Below are positions 1-5,660 of a stretch of 7,456 nt of DNA, piece after piece. This DNA comes from CAMDBL01 sp964498125. Its GTDB lineage: Bacteria > Pseudomonadota > Alphaproteobacteria > Rhizobiales > Hyphomicrobiaceae. The stretch lies in NCBI GenBank assembly GCA_964498125.1, contig CAZCGE010000065.1, positions 1-7,456 of the forward strand, written 5' to 3'. The first letter of the stretch is position 1. Every line of letters starts with the position of its first letter. The notes below the pieces were generated by a model. That model saw only the letters and a list, made by a program, of their open reading frames with translations, did not search any database and had not been told where the DNA came from. Made by a program: the position numbers and the translations under genes.

Positions 1-320
1 ATCCACTGAATTGTATGCGCCACGGTAAAAATGGTGGTCTTGAAGCTGCTGCGAAACGCCAGATATAAGTTGCGCCGAGAACCTTGCAGTTCGTAAATCG
101 GAACAGTGGGAACGTAGGATATGAAATTACCTTTCGGATCGAAGCTGTCCACCCCGCCTGGAAACTTTTGCAGATGGCTGATAAATTCACCGTGGAAGTC
201 TGGGTCGCAATCCTTATACCCCAGAATCTTGGTCGCCAGAAAGAACAGGTCAGTGCGACACTTGTTCCTAAGTTTGATGATGCGTTCTAGTTTCTGCTCT
301 GGTGTTAGGTTAATTTCCAC
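1..320 (-). CDS. terL: Terminase large subunit, N-terminal part (cut by window edge)
   Basis: The frame stays open from 320 to the left edge, giving 106 complete codons of the protein's N-terminus. Terminase large subunits are the ATPase/nuclease motors that pump phage DNA into the prohead. Residues 20-50 (KCRTDLFFLATKILGY, then DPDFHGEFISHL) match the usual leader before the ATPase core. Residues 85-106 (LYLAFRSSFKTTIFTVAHTI) look like the first core strand and a variant Walker A loop, aligning with RGHxKS/T-type loops of phage terminases; K94, T95 and T96 would bind phosphate. The only usable start is GTG at 320, because an in-frame TGA lies a short way upstream and there is no ATG. No clear SD site precedes it, so translation probably couples to the zinc-ribbon gene that it overlaps by 11 nt. 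The Walker B and nuclease parts lie outside the window. Other P-loop phage ATPases are possible but fit less well. Confidence 0.75.
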   Translation of the reverse strand, partial: MEINLTPEQKLERIIKLRNKCRTDLFFLATKILGYKDCDPDFHGEFISHLQKFPGGVDSFDPKGNFISYVPTVPIYELQGSRRNLYLAFRSSFKTTIFTVAHTIQW

Positions 321-555
321 TGGGTAGCTGCAAGGCTGAACTGAGTGTTGGATTCACGTTACCGGTACTCTTGATTGTTTCTACTGCATGACGCAACTGC
401 CTGGTAAAACCTTCGTTCAGTGCCAGTAATTCATCCAACTGGCTTTCCAGTGCCACACGCTTCTTGCGTTCGTCTTCATAGGCACACGAGACGCACAAAT
501 CTCCTGGAACTTTGAAGTTTGCTGTACACGATGGACACAGTTGAATTCTCACCAT
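310..555 (-). CDS. Small zinc-ribbon / coiled-coil protein upstream of terL
   Basis: This 81-aa protein has two CxxC knuckles, C7-C10 (CPSC) and C21-C24 (CVSC), spaced as in a short zinc ribbon. A charged segment (YEDERKKR) follows, then a helix at about residues 33-63 rich in L, E, Q and K that could form a coiled coil, and a short Ser/Thr/Gly tail. I start it at ATG 555, which overlaps the end of the LamG gene by 7 nt (ATGGTGA) with GGGAG 4 nt upstream. The frame is open to 603 but the extra residues are only the shadow of the LamG end. I recognise no named family. Its place directly ahead of terL is where many phages carry the small terminase, so a DNA-binding, oligomerising packaging partner is conceivable. 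This is inference from position and fold type only. Confidence 0.72.
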   Translation of the reverse strand: MVRIQLCPSCTANFKVPGDLCVSCAYEDERKKRVALESQLDELLALNEGFTRQLRHAVETIKSTGNVNPTLSSALQLPSGN

Positions 556-1235
556 CCCACTCCCATACCCATAAGAGCCGTTCCGGGGCGTACCACAGGG
601 CAAACCAGAGGGACTACGGTTGTTCCTGAAGCTGTTCCATTCGCCGTAGCGGAACCTTCGTTTGCCAGTTTATCGGTGAATAGCGGGTGATAGAATTCCA
701 TCCCTCCGCCCGGTCTGCCCCACCACATTGCGCGGTTCACCTGTTCGGCTGTCCATAGTCCGCTGACATAGCCGATGTTTTGTAATTGTCCGTTTAGGTC
801 TTCAGTCCCTCCGCCGGACTCTCCGATATAAATGGCATCTGCGGCATCGCTAACTAGAGTACCCGCTGGCGGCCCGGAAGATTCTGTAATGGACTGAGAT
901 GCTCCGTTAAAGTAAATGACGGCATCATTCGTTGTTAACTGGGTGTCGTATTGAACGACAAGATGGAACCGCACGCCAGCAGTGATTGTGGCAGCAGACC
1001 AGCGTACCAATAGAGCCGTTGACCATCCATGTCCGTAAAGAATTGCCCCAGTTGTCTCAGAACTTAGTCGAGTGGCACTCTGAAAAGCATCTTTGGCCCA
1101 CAGACAGCTACGGGAAGCAAGGCTATCCACAATCGCCCACATTGAAATTGTGTAGGTTGTAAAACCATCAACGCTAGCGTCGGAGCCGAAGGTGATGTTA
1201 TCGTTTGTGCCGTCAAAATCCCGCGCTTCAGGCAT
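549..1235 (-). CDS. LamG / concanavalin A-like domain virion protein
   Basis: The product is 228 aa and mostly one LamG-like jelly-roll. Residues 5-17 (RDFDGTNDNITFG) are the usual opening strand. Residues 28-36 (YTISMWAIV), 104-111 (DAVIYFNG) and 134-165 (IYIGESGGG, then LNGQLQNIGYVSGLW) are the typical inner strands and closing segment. Phage LamG-like proteins are often virion surface or tail-associated carbohydrate- or protein-binding modules; which one this is cannot be read from sequence. I chose ATG 1235 because AGGGGG lies 6 nt upstream and the domain starts almost at once. The frame is open upstream to GTG 1385, but those residues do not resemble the fold and overlap a possible small ORF. 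The C-terminal 40 residues are Gly/Ser/Thr-rich and of unknown role. The next gene overlaps by 7 nt. Confidence 0.82.
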   Translation of the reverse strand: MPEARDFDGTNDNITFGSDASVDGFTTYTISMWAIVDSLASRSCLWAKDAFQSATRLSSETTGAILYGHGWSTALLVRWSAATITAGVRFHLVVQYDTQLTTNDAVIYFNGASQSITESSGPPAGTLVSDAADAIYIGESGGGTEDLNGQLQNIGYVSGLWTAEQVNRAMWWGRPGGGMEFYHPLFTDKLANEGSATANGTASGTTVVPLVCPVVRPGTALMGMGVGW

Positions 1236-1241
1236 ACTGCG

Positions 1242-1247
1242 CCCCCT
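1242..1247 (-). promoter_or_regulatory. Ribosome binding site fixing the LamG start
   Basis: Read on the minus strand, AGGGGG sits 6 nt before ATG 1235. It is the best SD site in this stretch and supports 1235 over the open-frame start at 1385. Confidence 0.6.
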
Positions 1248-1264
1248 CACTGGATGCCTTTCCT

Positions 1265-1393
1265 TTAGTGAATCTGAAAAAGAACGGGTCTTCCTTTGCA
1301 TGGCATATTTGACAAAGAGTGATACCGTTCCATATACAAAAGCGAAGTGATGGATACTTGGCCTGTGAATAAACGTACACGCCACTTGCTCAT
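1265..1393 (-). CDS. Possible 42-aa small protein
   Basis: An ATG at 1393 overlaps the stop of the 89-aa gene as TAATG, the same junction used at 1662 and 2769 in this operon, and opens a 42-codon frame. The product begins MSKWRVRLFTGQ, has no membrane span, and is basic (net positive). I do not recognise it. It fills most of the 157-nt stretch between the 89-aa gene and the well-supported LamG start. A GAGGAG lies upstream but 14 nt from the ATG, too far to be convincing, so initiation would rely on coupling. The competing reading is an N-terminal extension of the LamG protein from GTG 1385 through the same bases. Neither is firmly shown, and the stretch could also be a non-coding leader. 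Confidence 0.35.
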   Translation of the reverse strand: MSKWRVRLFTGQVSITSLLYMERYHSLSNMPCKGRPVLFQIH

Positions 1394-1662
1394 TAGACTA
1401 GGTGTGTCTCCTCAACTGTGGAAGTTAGTTTCGTGACGCCCATTTTCTCGCGGGCCTGTGCATGGTCGAGCAGCCCGCCACTGTCACAGAGAGAATGAGA
1501 AATCAAGAACTGTTCACCCGCCATGTAGGTGCGAATCGTGCATTTGCGCTGGACGGGCTTCGCGGCTATCGCTTGCTTACCTGTTGACGTTTCGGCCCAC
1601 TGAATCTTGACCCCGAACAGAGCCAGCATCCAGACGAGAAAGCGTATGCAGAGTTTTTTCAT
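1393..1662 (-). CDS. Small protein with N-terminal signal or membrane segment
   Basis: An 89-aa protein of unrecognised family. Residues 1-19 (MKKLCIRFLVWMLALFGVK) have two lysines, then a hydrophobic stretch with W and F, as in a signal peptide or single membrane anchor. A cut after about A23 (IQWA) is possible. The remainder is soluble, with C41 and C59 that could pair if exported, and ends in a Thr/Glu-rich tail. The start at ATG 1662 is set by the TAATG junction with the structural gene upstream and by GGTGA 7 nt before it. Position between virion-type genes would suit a membrane-acting lysis accessory, an exclusion protein or a minor virion protein. Nothing in the sequence picks among these. 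Confidence 0.65.
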   Translation of the reverse strand: MKKLCIRFLVWMLALFGVKIQWAETSTGKQAIAAKPVQRKCTIRTYMAGEQFLISHSLCDSGGLLDHAQAREKMGVTKLTSTVEETHLV

Positions 1663-2603
1663 TAAGCAGTCACCGTAAAGTAGCTCACCAGCACGACGTT
1701 GTTTCCACCTGTGGGAGAGGAAATCGTGATTCGCAAATCTTCTCCGTCTGCCCCCACTCCCAAAATTCCCATGCCATCGCCACGGCTGATACCAGAACCG
1801 GGAACAATACCCGGATGGGAAGCCACAATGCCAACCACAGGAGTCGTGGAAGCGGCCCCAAGGGTGGCGGCAGCAAAGCCGATTCGCACTGAAGTTTCTA
1901 CAGTGTTGGCTTGGTCAGCCAGCACTTGCACCTGGGTTACGCAAATCTTCGCTCCACCAGCCACAGTAATCAAGGCTACGTTGGCCTGTGCTCCGTCGGC
2001 AGCGGCTTGGGTGAACTCGATGGTTATCGGGTTCATGTGCGGGCCGGTTACAAGCTGCACGCCTGCAAGGTTAGTGTAGAGGTCTGTGGCTTCTGCGGCA
2101 GATACTTCGGTCGGATTCGTGCCAAACGCGATAGCGGTAGCCCCGATGCGGACAGGGTTGCCTGAGATTGCGGCTGAGTGAGCGGCTGCTCCAACAGCCG
2201 TGACCGTGCCATCTACGGTCAGTGCCCCGCCGTTATCATCCACCGAAACTAATCCGGTAGAGTCTGTAGCAAGCGTGACGCGGAGGGCAGTGGCTTCAGT
2301 TCCACTACCAGTAGTGGAAAGCGGCGCAGGAACAGAAGTCACATCCACGTCGCCAATATCAACGCCAGAGTTGGCTGCTAATTTACCAATGGCCGCTGAA
2401 CCAGCGGGCAAGGCAGTAGCTACAGTGACCGAAGCGGCCCCGCCTACGCTGACTGCCAGCTTATTCGCTGCGGGGGAGGTTCCATCGGAAACCACCACAC
2501 CCTGCCATTGCTTTGTTACCGCATCCTCAGTATCGGAAACCGTAGCTACGATTTTGAGGACTGCGGCAGTATCATCTGAACGATCAATGCGTGCTGTTGC
2601 CAT
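1662..2603 (-). CDS. Beta-rich phage structural-type protein, 313 aa
   Basis: The protein is strongly enriched in Ala, Gly, Thr, Val and Ser, with alternating polar/apolar stretches typical of beta-structured virion proteins. No membrane segment is visible. Residues around 96-135 carry the string ALRVTLATDSTG followed by VSVDDNGGALTVDGTV, a pattern I associate with uncharacterised structural proteins of environmental phages. The C-terminal third (about 195-313: ITIEFTQAAADG, then KICVTQVQVLADQ and LRITISSPTGG) looks like a beta-sandwich. It could be a head decoration, tail or adaptor protein; I cannot assign which. The start at ATG 2603 follows the small membrane gene's stop by one base (TAAAATG), with GGTG about 9 nt upstream. 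Its end is joined to the next gene as TAATG. High Ser/Thr content makes it a plausible acceptor for the glycosyltransferases encoded upstream (inference). Confidence 0.8.
   Translation of the reverse strand: MATARIDRSDDTAAVLKIVATVSDTEDAVTKQWQGVVVSDGTSPAANKLAVSVGGAASVTVATALPAGSAAIGKLAANSGVDIGDVDVTSVPAPLSTTGSGTEATALRVTLATDSTGLVSVDDNGGALTVDGTVTAVGAAAHSAAISGNPVRIGATAIAFGTNPTEVSAAEATDLYTNLAGVQLVTGPHMNPITIEFTQAAADGAQANVALITVAGGAKICVTQVQVLADQANTVETSVRIGFAAATLGAASTTPVVGIVASHPGIVPGSGISRGDGMGILGVGADGEDLRITISSPTGGNNVVLVSYFTVTA
2300..2319. repeat. 20-bp inverted repeat inside the 313-aa structural gene
   Basis: TTCCACTAC and its exact reverse complement GTAGTGGAA flank a 2-nt centre (CA). In the gene it encodes part of LSTTGSGT. 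It could form a hairpin or be a protein site, but repeated Ser/Thr/Gly codons make a chance palindrome likely. Confidence 0.5.
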
Positions 2604-2604
2604 T

Positions 2605-2769
2605 TTAGCTCACCAAAAGTACTGCAAACAAAAACACCACGGCCCATGTAAAAAAGAATGGTAAAGAACGCATCCCGCGATAGCGACGTAATTGCTGGTG
2701 GTTGGTTGTTATCGGGTCTGGTGCAGCAACTCCACCACCTGTACCACTGTCCAGCGCGGCTAGAGGCAT
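2605..2769 (-). CDS. 54-aa single-span membrane protein
   Basis: This ORF fills exactly the space between two structural genes. Its ATG overlaps the upstream stop as TAATG at 2769-2771, and its TAA at 2605 is one base from the next ATG. The protein has an Ala/Gly/Pro-rich N-terminus (about residues 1-20), a basic patch at 24-34 (HQQLRRYRGMR), and one membrane span at about 37-53 (LPFFFTWAVVFLFAVLLV), ending directly after the span. By the positive-inside rule the N-terminus would be cytoplasmic. No SD site is seen at 2769, so translation probably couples to the upstream gene. An internal ATG at residue 33 would give a 22-aa span-only form. Small holins, pinholin-like proteins and minor virion membrane proteins look like this, but I recognise no family. 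Confidence 0.68.
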   Translation of the reverse strand: MPLAALDSGTGGGVAAPDPITTNHQQLRRYRGMRSLPFFFTWAVVFLFAVLLVS

Positions 2770-3233
2770 TAGGGAATCAACTGAGCAACCACATCTACGG
2801 TAGCAAAGCTGGGATTAGTTCCGCCAATGGTATATTGCACCCGCCACAAACTTCCGAGAGGCCCGTTGCGTACACTTCCTGCTGCTAATGCGCCATTACT
2901 GGCAGCGGCAGAGACGTTGCCGCCAGCAACGATATTCAGATAATTTGCTACTGCTGTAGTGGTTATCTGAGCAAAGGCAGCATAGTCATTCCAAATAATC
3001 GTAGACCCTGCGGGCGGTTTGTCACCAGCGTTGACAGCGGCATTGTCATCATGTACGCCTTGCTGGATACGAATGTTCAGGGTAGGCGATGTTCCGGTGG
3101 AGTTGTTGGTGAGGGTTGCTCGAAGGATGCATGCGGTATAGCCCTCAACATTGATGACCGCGCTGCCAGTGCCGGTGGTGGTCAAAGTGGAACTGGGCAG
3201 CAGCACAACGGTATTAGACGGACGCATGGACAT
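2769..3233 (-). CDS. Beta-rich phage structural-type protein, 154 aa
   Basis: The protein is Thr/Ser/Asn/Ala-rich with a sequence of short beta strands: INVEGYTACILRATLTN (about 27-43), LNIRIQQGVHDD (52-63), STIIWNDYAAF (77-87), LNIVAGGNVS (99-108) and WRVQYTIGG (130-138). It has no Cys pair and no membrane span. This looks like a compact beta-sandwich of the head-decoration or tail type, of unrecognised family. The start at ATG 3233 is well supported by GAGGAG 7 nt upstream, one of the best SD sites in the window. It overlaps the fourth glycosyltransferase's end by 20 nt. It is the first virion-type gene after the sugar cassette, and its strong SD site fits high production. Confidence 0.78.
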   Translation of the reverse strand: MSMRPSNTVVLLPSSTLTTTGTGSAVINVEGYTACILRATLTNNSTGTSPTLNIRIQQGVHDDNAAVNAGDKPPAGSTIIWNDYAAFAQITTTAVANYLNIVAGGNVSAAASNGALAAGSVRNGPLGSLWRVQYTIGGTNPSFATVDVVAQLIP

Positions 3234-3939
3234 GTTGATTCTCCTCTACGGTTTGGTCTTGAAACGATTCTGCGGTAATTTCTTTTTCAGGGACAGGGAT
3301 ACAGGACAGGTCAACCGAGCGGTAATGCCCTACCACATGCTCGGTCGCACCCCAAATACGGAATCCAGCCTTGACCGCATCGTGCATAAACAGCATATCT
3401 TCTGAGGCGGTCATTTTGCCATCGGCATCAAACTCGCGGCGAAACCACGGATAGGGCATCTGTTCCAGAACGTGTCTGCGAATGAATACGCAGCCTGTCC
3501 CACCGCCATTGAGTTCAACAAACTTATGGGACATGAATTGTTTACATTCCTCGGCAGAGAGTTTCACCCTGCCGCCAAAATCTTCTTTCGGTTCCCAGCA
3601 CAGTGCAGGAAAGCGATGGACTTCATTCCACAGGTGCATCTGGGGAAGGATGATGTCGTGATAAGCGTGAGCCTCATCGAGGATGGTCAGCAGGTTCATC
3701 TGCGGGGCCATGTCGTTATCAATCATGCACAGCCATTCAGCTTTACTGTGTTCCAGAAACCACTTCCCTGAAAGGTTGCGGGCAGCCATCACCGGGTCAA
3801 CCTTATGGCAGGGATGGAAAGTAATCTGGTAGTTGCGGTTACTGGCCGAGGCTATCAGGAACCATACCAATTCGGCAGAGTACCAGCCGTGGCGTTCATA
3901 GGTGCTGAGTGGAGTGATGACAACTTGCGAGGTACTCAT
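3214..3939 (-). CDS. GT-A fold glycosyltransferase (cassette GT4)
   Basis: A 241-aa GT-A-type protein that likely transfers a sugar from a nucleotide donor in the cytoplasm. The DxD metal/donor site is D74-N75-D76 (CMIDNDMAP). An acceptor-side loop follows at 145-157 (GGGTGCVFIRRHV), then S179-E180-D181 (ASEDMLFM), where the catalytic acid/base of inverting GT2 enzymes usually lies, and H205 (VVGHY). The N-terminus (SQVVITPLSTYERHG) is a variant first strand. I start at ATG 3939 because it overlaps the methyltransferase stop as ATGA. The frame is open to 3990, but those extra residues lie over the methyltransferase end. The acidic tail after about residue 217 is not part of the fold and may come from the overlap with the structural gene. 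Donor and acceptor are unknown. Confidence 0.8.
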   Translation of the reverse strand: MSTSQVVITPLSTYERHGWYSAELVWFLIASASNRNYQITFHPCHKVDPVMAARNLSGKWFLEHSKAEWLCMIDNDMAPQMNLLTILDEAHAYHDIILPQMHLWNEVHRFPALCWEPKEDFGGRVKLSAEECKQFMSHKFVELNGGGTGCVFIRRHVLEQMPYPWFRREFDADGKMTASEDMLFMHDAVKAGFRIWGATEHVVGHYRSVDLSCIPVPEKEITAESFQDQTVEENQHVHASV

Positions 3940-4418
3940 CTCCAGAACATTCCTACTCCCCGGCCATAGGGCAGCAGTAGAGAGTTCCATCCAGTTAATT
4001 CAGCGATGGTTGAAAAACACGGGTCTTCGGTCTGTATTGCATCATGCAGAAAAACCCAGAATTTCTCGGAGAGCCGAGGCATCAATTCTACAGCCTCTTT
4101 TACGCGCTCCAAGTTCCCCCCAGAATCAAGAAAGGCTATGTCTATTTCTTGCAGGGTAGCAATCAACTCAACCCCGCTTTGGTGAGATACCAACACGGGT
4201 AAGTGGGAAACCTTATTGCGGGTCATGACGACATAGATCGGTTCGATGTCGCAGGTATATAGCTGGCTCCCTGCGATATGCTGCAACTGTTCACCAACGG
4301 CCAAGGTGGTTTCCCCATCATGGCATCCGGTTTCGACCATAGTTTTAGGCTTGGCATAACGTACAAACTCAGCAAGGAACCTTCTGGTTTCCGATTCGGT
4401 GGTTAAGTGACTGACCAT
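3936..4418 (-). CDS. Class I SAM-dependent methyltransferase
   Basis: A 160-aa Rossmann methyltransferase. Motif I is at 28-38 (VETGCHDGETT). The acidic residue ending strand 2 is D57 (LYTCDIEP). Motif-IV-like strands are at 92-100 (IDIAFLDSG) and 121-126 (WVFLHD), resembling the Methyltransf_24 group often found in sugar clusters. It ends in a Gly-rich strand (LLLPYGRGVGMFW), also typical. The start at ATG 4418 overlaps the preceding glycosyltransferase by 16 nt, with GAAG about 6 nt upstream. Between two glycosyltransferases the obvious role is O-methylation of a transferred sugar or sugar nucleotide; other small-molecule or protein targets cannot be excluded. It ends in an ATGA overlap with the next gene. 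Confidence 0.82.
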   Translation of the reverse strand: MVSHLTTESETRRFLAEFVRYAKPKTMVETGCHDGETTLAVGEQLQHIAGSQLYTCDIEPIYVVMTRNKVSHLPVLVSHQSGVELIATLQEIDIAFLDSGGNLERVKEAVELMPRLSEKFWVFLHDAIQTEDPCFSTIAELTGWNSLLLPYGRGVGMFWR

Positions 4419-5116
4419 AATTCTTCTTTCAGTTCAACCTGACCAAGCCGACGAAACCCTTCTTCATAGTTCCAATGATTGATGGTCTTTCCGTACCCTC
4501 TGGTTTCTGCACGGCAGGAAAAGTGATAGAAAAGCCTTGCTGGGTCAAGCATGACGCTCATTCCATGCTTTAGAGCCTTCATTCCGAAGTAGGCTTCTTC
4601 ACCGCCGAATCCCTGGAACCAGTCGCCATATCCGCCAATGCGTTCCCAAGCATCCCGTTTCACAAAGAACCCACCATGCGGCCCGGAGATACATGGGTAA
4701 GGGGCTTGCGCGAGGGGAACTTTGGCATAGTCCCCTTTGGTGGGAAGCGATGGTTCTGGGATGAAATGATAATAGCGGTCATACCCGAAATAGGGCTGAT
4801 AAGAGCAATGCAGCACATCCGACTGAACGGGCGCAAAGAATCCCTGCACCGGGATTACATGGTCATCGAGAAAGCACAGAGTATCGCCCTTAGCTTCTGA
4901 AGCCAGGAAGTCACGGGCAATGGGTGGAGCCACGGGACTAGGAACATAAAACAGACGTGTATTGGTTCTTGCTTCAAGCAGTTCATGCGGTTCTTCTTTC
5001 TGTGTGCCGTTCAAGAACACCAGAAATTCCGCATCCACATGCAAGGCTTTACAGGCGTGGATGGTGGCCCACAAGCCCAAAGGATTGCCGCGAGAAGCGA
5101 TGCAGATGCTAAACAA
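4403..5116 (-). CDS. GT2-family glycosyltransferase (cassette GT3)
   Basis: Full GT-A fold, 237 aa from TTG 5116. The first strand is FSICIASRGNPLGLW (2-16). The metal/donor site is D84-D85-H86 (CFLDDHVIP). The acceptor and catalytic part is at 145-185: GPHGGFFVKRDAW, then GGYGDWFQGFGGEEAYFG, with E173/E174 as the likely base, and H198 (FYHFS) as a late metal ligand. These are standard landmarks of GT2/polypeptide-GalNAc-transferase-like enzymes. The frame is open to ATG 5188, with further ATGs at 5167 and 5164, but these lie over the conserved end of the previous glycosyltransferase and have weak SD sites. TTG 5116 gives an 8-nt overlap and begins at the domain edge; an earlier ATG remains possible. 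It overlaps the methyltransferase by 16 nt. Confidence 0.82.
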   Translation of the reverse strand: MFSICIASRGNPLGLWATIHACKALHVDAEFLVFLNGTQKEEPHELLEARTNTRLFYVPSPVAPPIARDFLASEAKGDTLCFLDDHVIPVQGFFAPVQSDVLHCSYQPYFGYDRYYHFIPEPSLPTKGDYAKVPLAQAPYPCISGPHGGFFVKRDAWERIGGYGDWFQGFGGEEAYFGMKALKHGMSVMLDPARLFYHFSCRAETRGYGKTINHWNYEEGFRRLGQVELKEELWSVT

Positions 5117-5660
5117 TTCCGACTGCTCCGGTGTACCGATGCCACTGGTGTTGTGCCAGAACATCATCGCGCCAGATGAAATTCGCATTCACTTTCGACA
5201 ACCTTCCGGCAAAGTCCACATCTTCACCGCCATAGCCGGTGAAGGATTCGTTGAACCCGCCAGCCTCTAGAACCAAATCCTTATGAATCGCTCCACAAAA
5301 GAACCACGGTTCACGGCGATGTTCTCCGTGACAGTACCATTGGTCATTGCTGCCATCTTCTTGCAGAGCCATGACGGAAGCAAAATTCACATCTTGCTTT
5401 CCTAGTTCCACTAAGCGGGCGATGGTATCGGGGGTCACATGACGGCATTCCGGATTTTGCAGGATGAGGACTTGTCCTTGGGCGCGGCGGATGCCTTCAT
5501 TCCATAGCGGAGCAGGATTCATCCAAGTGGCGGTGCGTTTACGGACATCAGGGACAATGATTACTTCCAATTTTGGGTAGTGCTGGACAGCAATAGATTC
5601 CAAGGTTCGGTCTAACTGCACGCCACGGTTCCAGTAGGGCATGACGATACTGACAAGCAT
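5109..5660 (-). CDS. Short GT2-family glycosyltransferase (cassette GT2)
   Basis: A 183-aa single-domain GT2 enzyme. The opening strand is VSIVMPYWNRG (3-13). The usual DxD place reads Q68-N69-P70-E71 (LILQNPECRHV), a variant that keeps one acidic residue. The acceptor loop is at 119-127 (WFFCGAIHK). The catalytic stretch is at 134-150 (GGFNESFTGYGGEDVDF) with E146 or D147 as candidate base, and H171/H174 near the end. It is shorter than typical GT2 proteins (220-300 aa) but has all core elements. The start at ATG 5660 is set by the fold and by GAGG about 10 nt upstream. This places 49 nt inside the end of the epimerase gene, the longest overlap in the window. It probably adds one sugar in a short glycan made with its neighbours. 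Confidence 0.82.
   Translation of the reverse strand: MLVSIVMPYWNRGVQLDRTLESIAVQHYPKLEVIIVPDVRKRTATWMNPAPLWNEGIRRAQGQVLILQNPECRHVTPDTIARLVELGKQDVNFASVMALQEDGSNDQWYCHGEHRREPWFFCGAIHKDLVLEAGGFNESFTGYGGEDVDFAGRLSKVNANFIWRDDVLAQHQWHRYTGAVGIV

Noticed and set aside
84..327. Plus-strand short frames at the left edge (84-290, 121-327)
   Set aside because: They are shadows of the terminase frame on the minus strand and have no SD site or recognisable motif.
2200..2664. Plus-strand 154-codon open frame opposite the structural gene, with a similar one at 1699-2079
   Set aside because: They mirror the Ala/Thr/Ser/Gly-rich minus-strand gene, lack SD sites and show low-complexity composition. The minus-strand frame has the operon junctions.
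3214..3990. Longer N-terminus for the fourth glycosyltransferase from 3990
   Set aside because: The added residues lie over the conserved end of the methyltransferase, and the ATGA junction at 3936-3939 is the standard pattern here.
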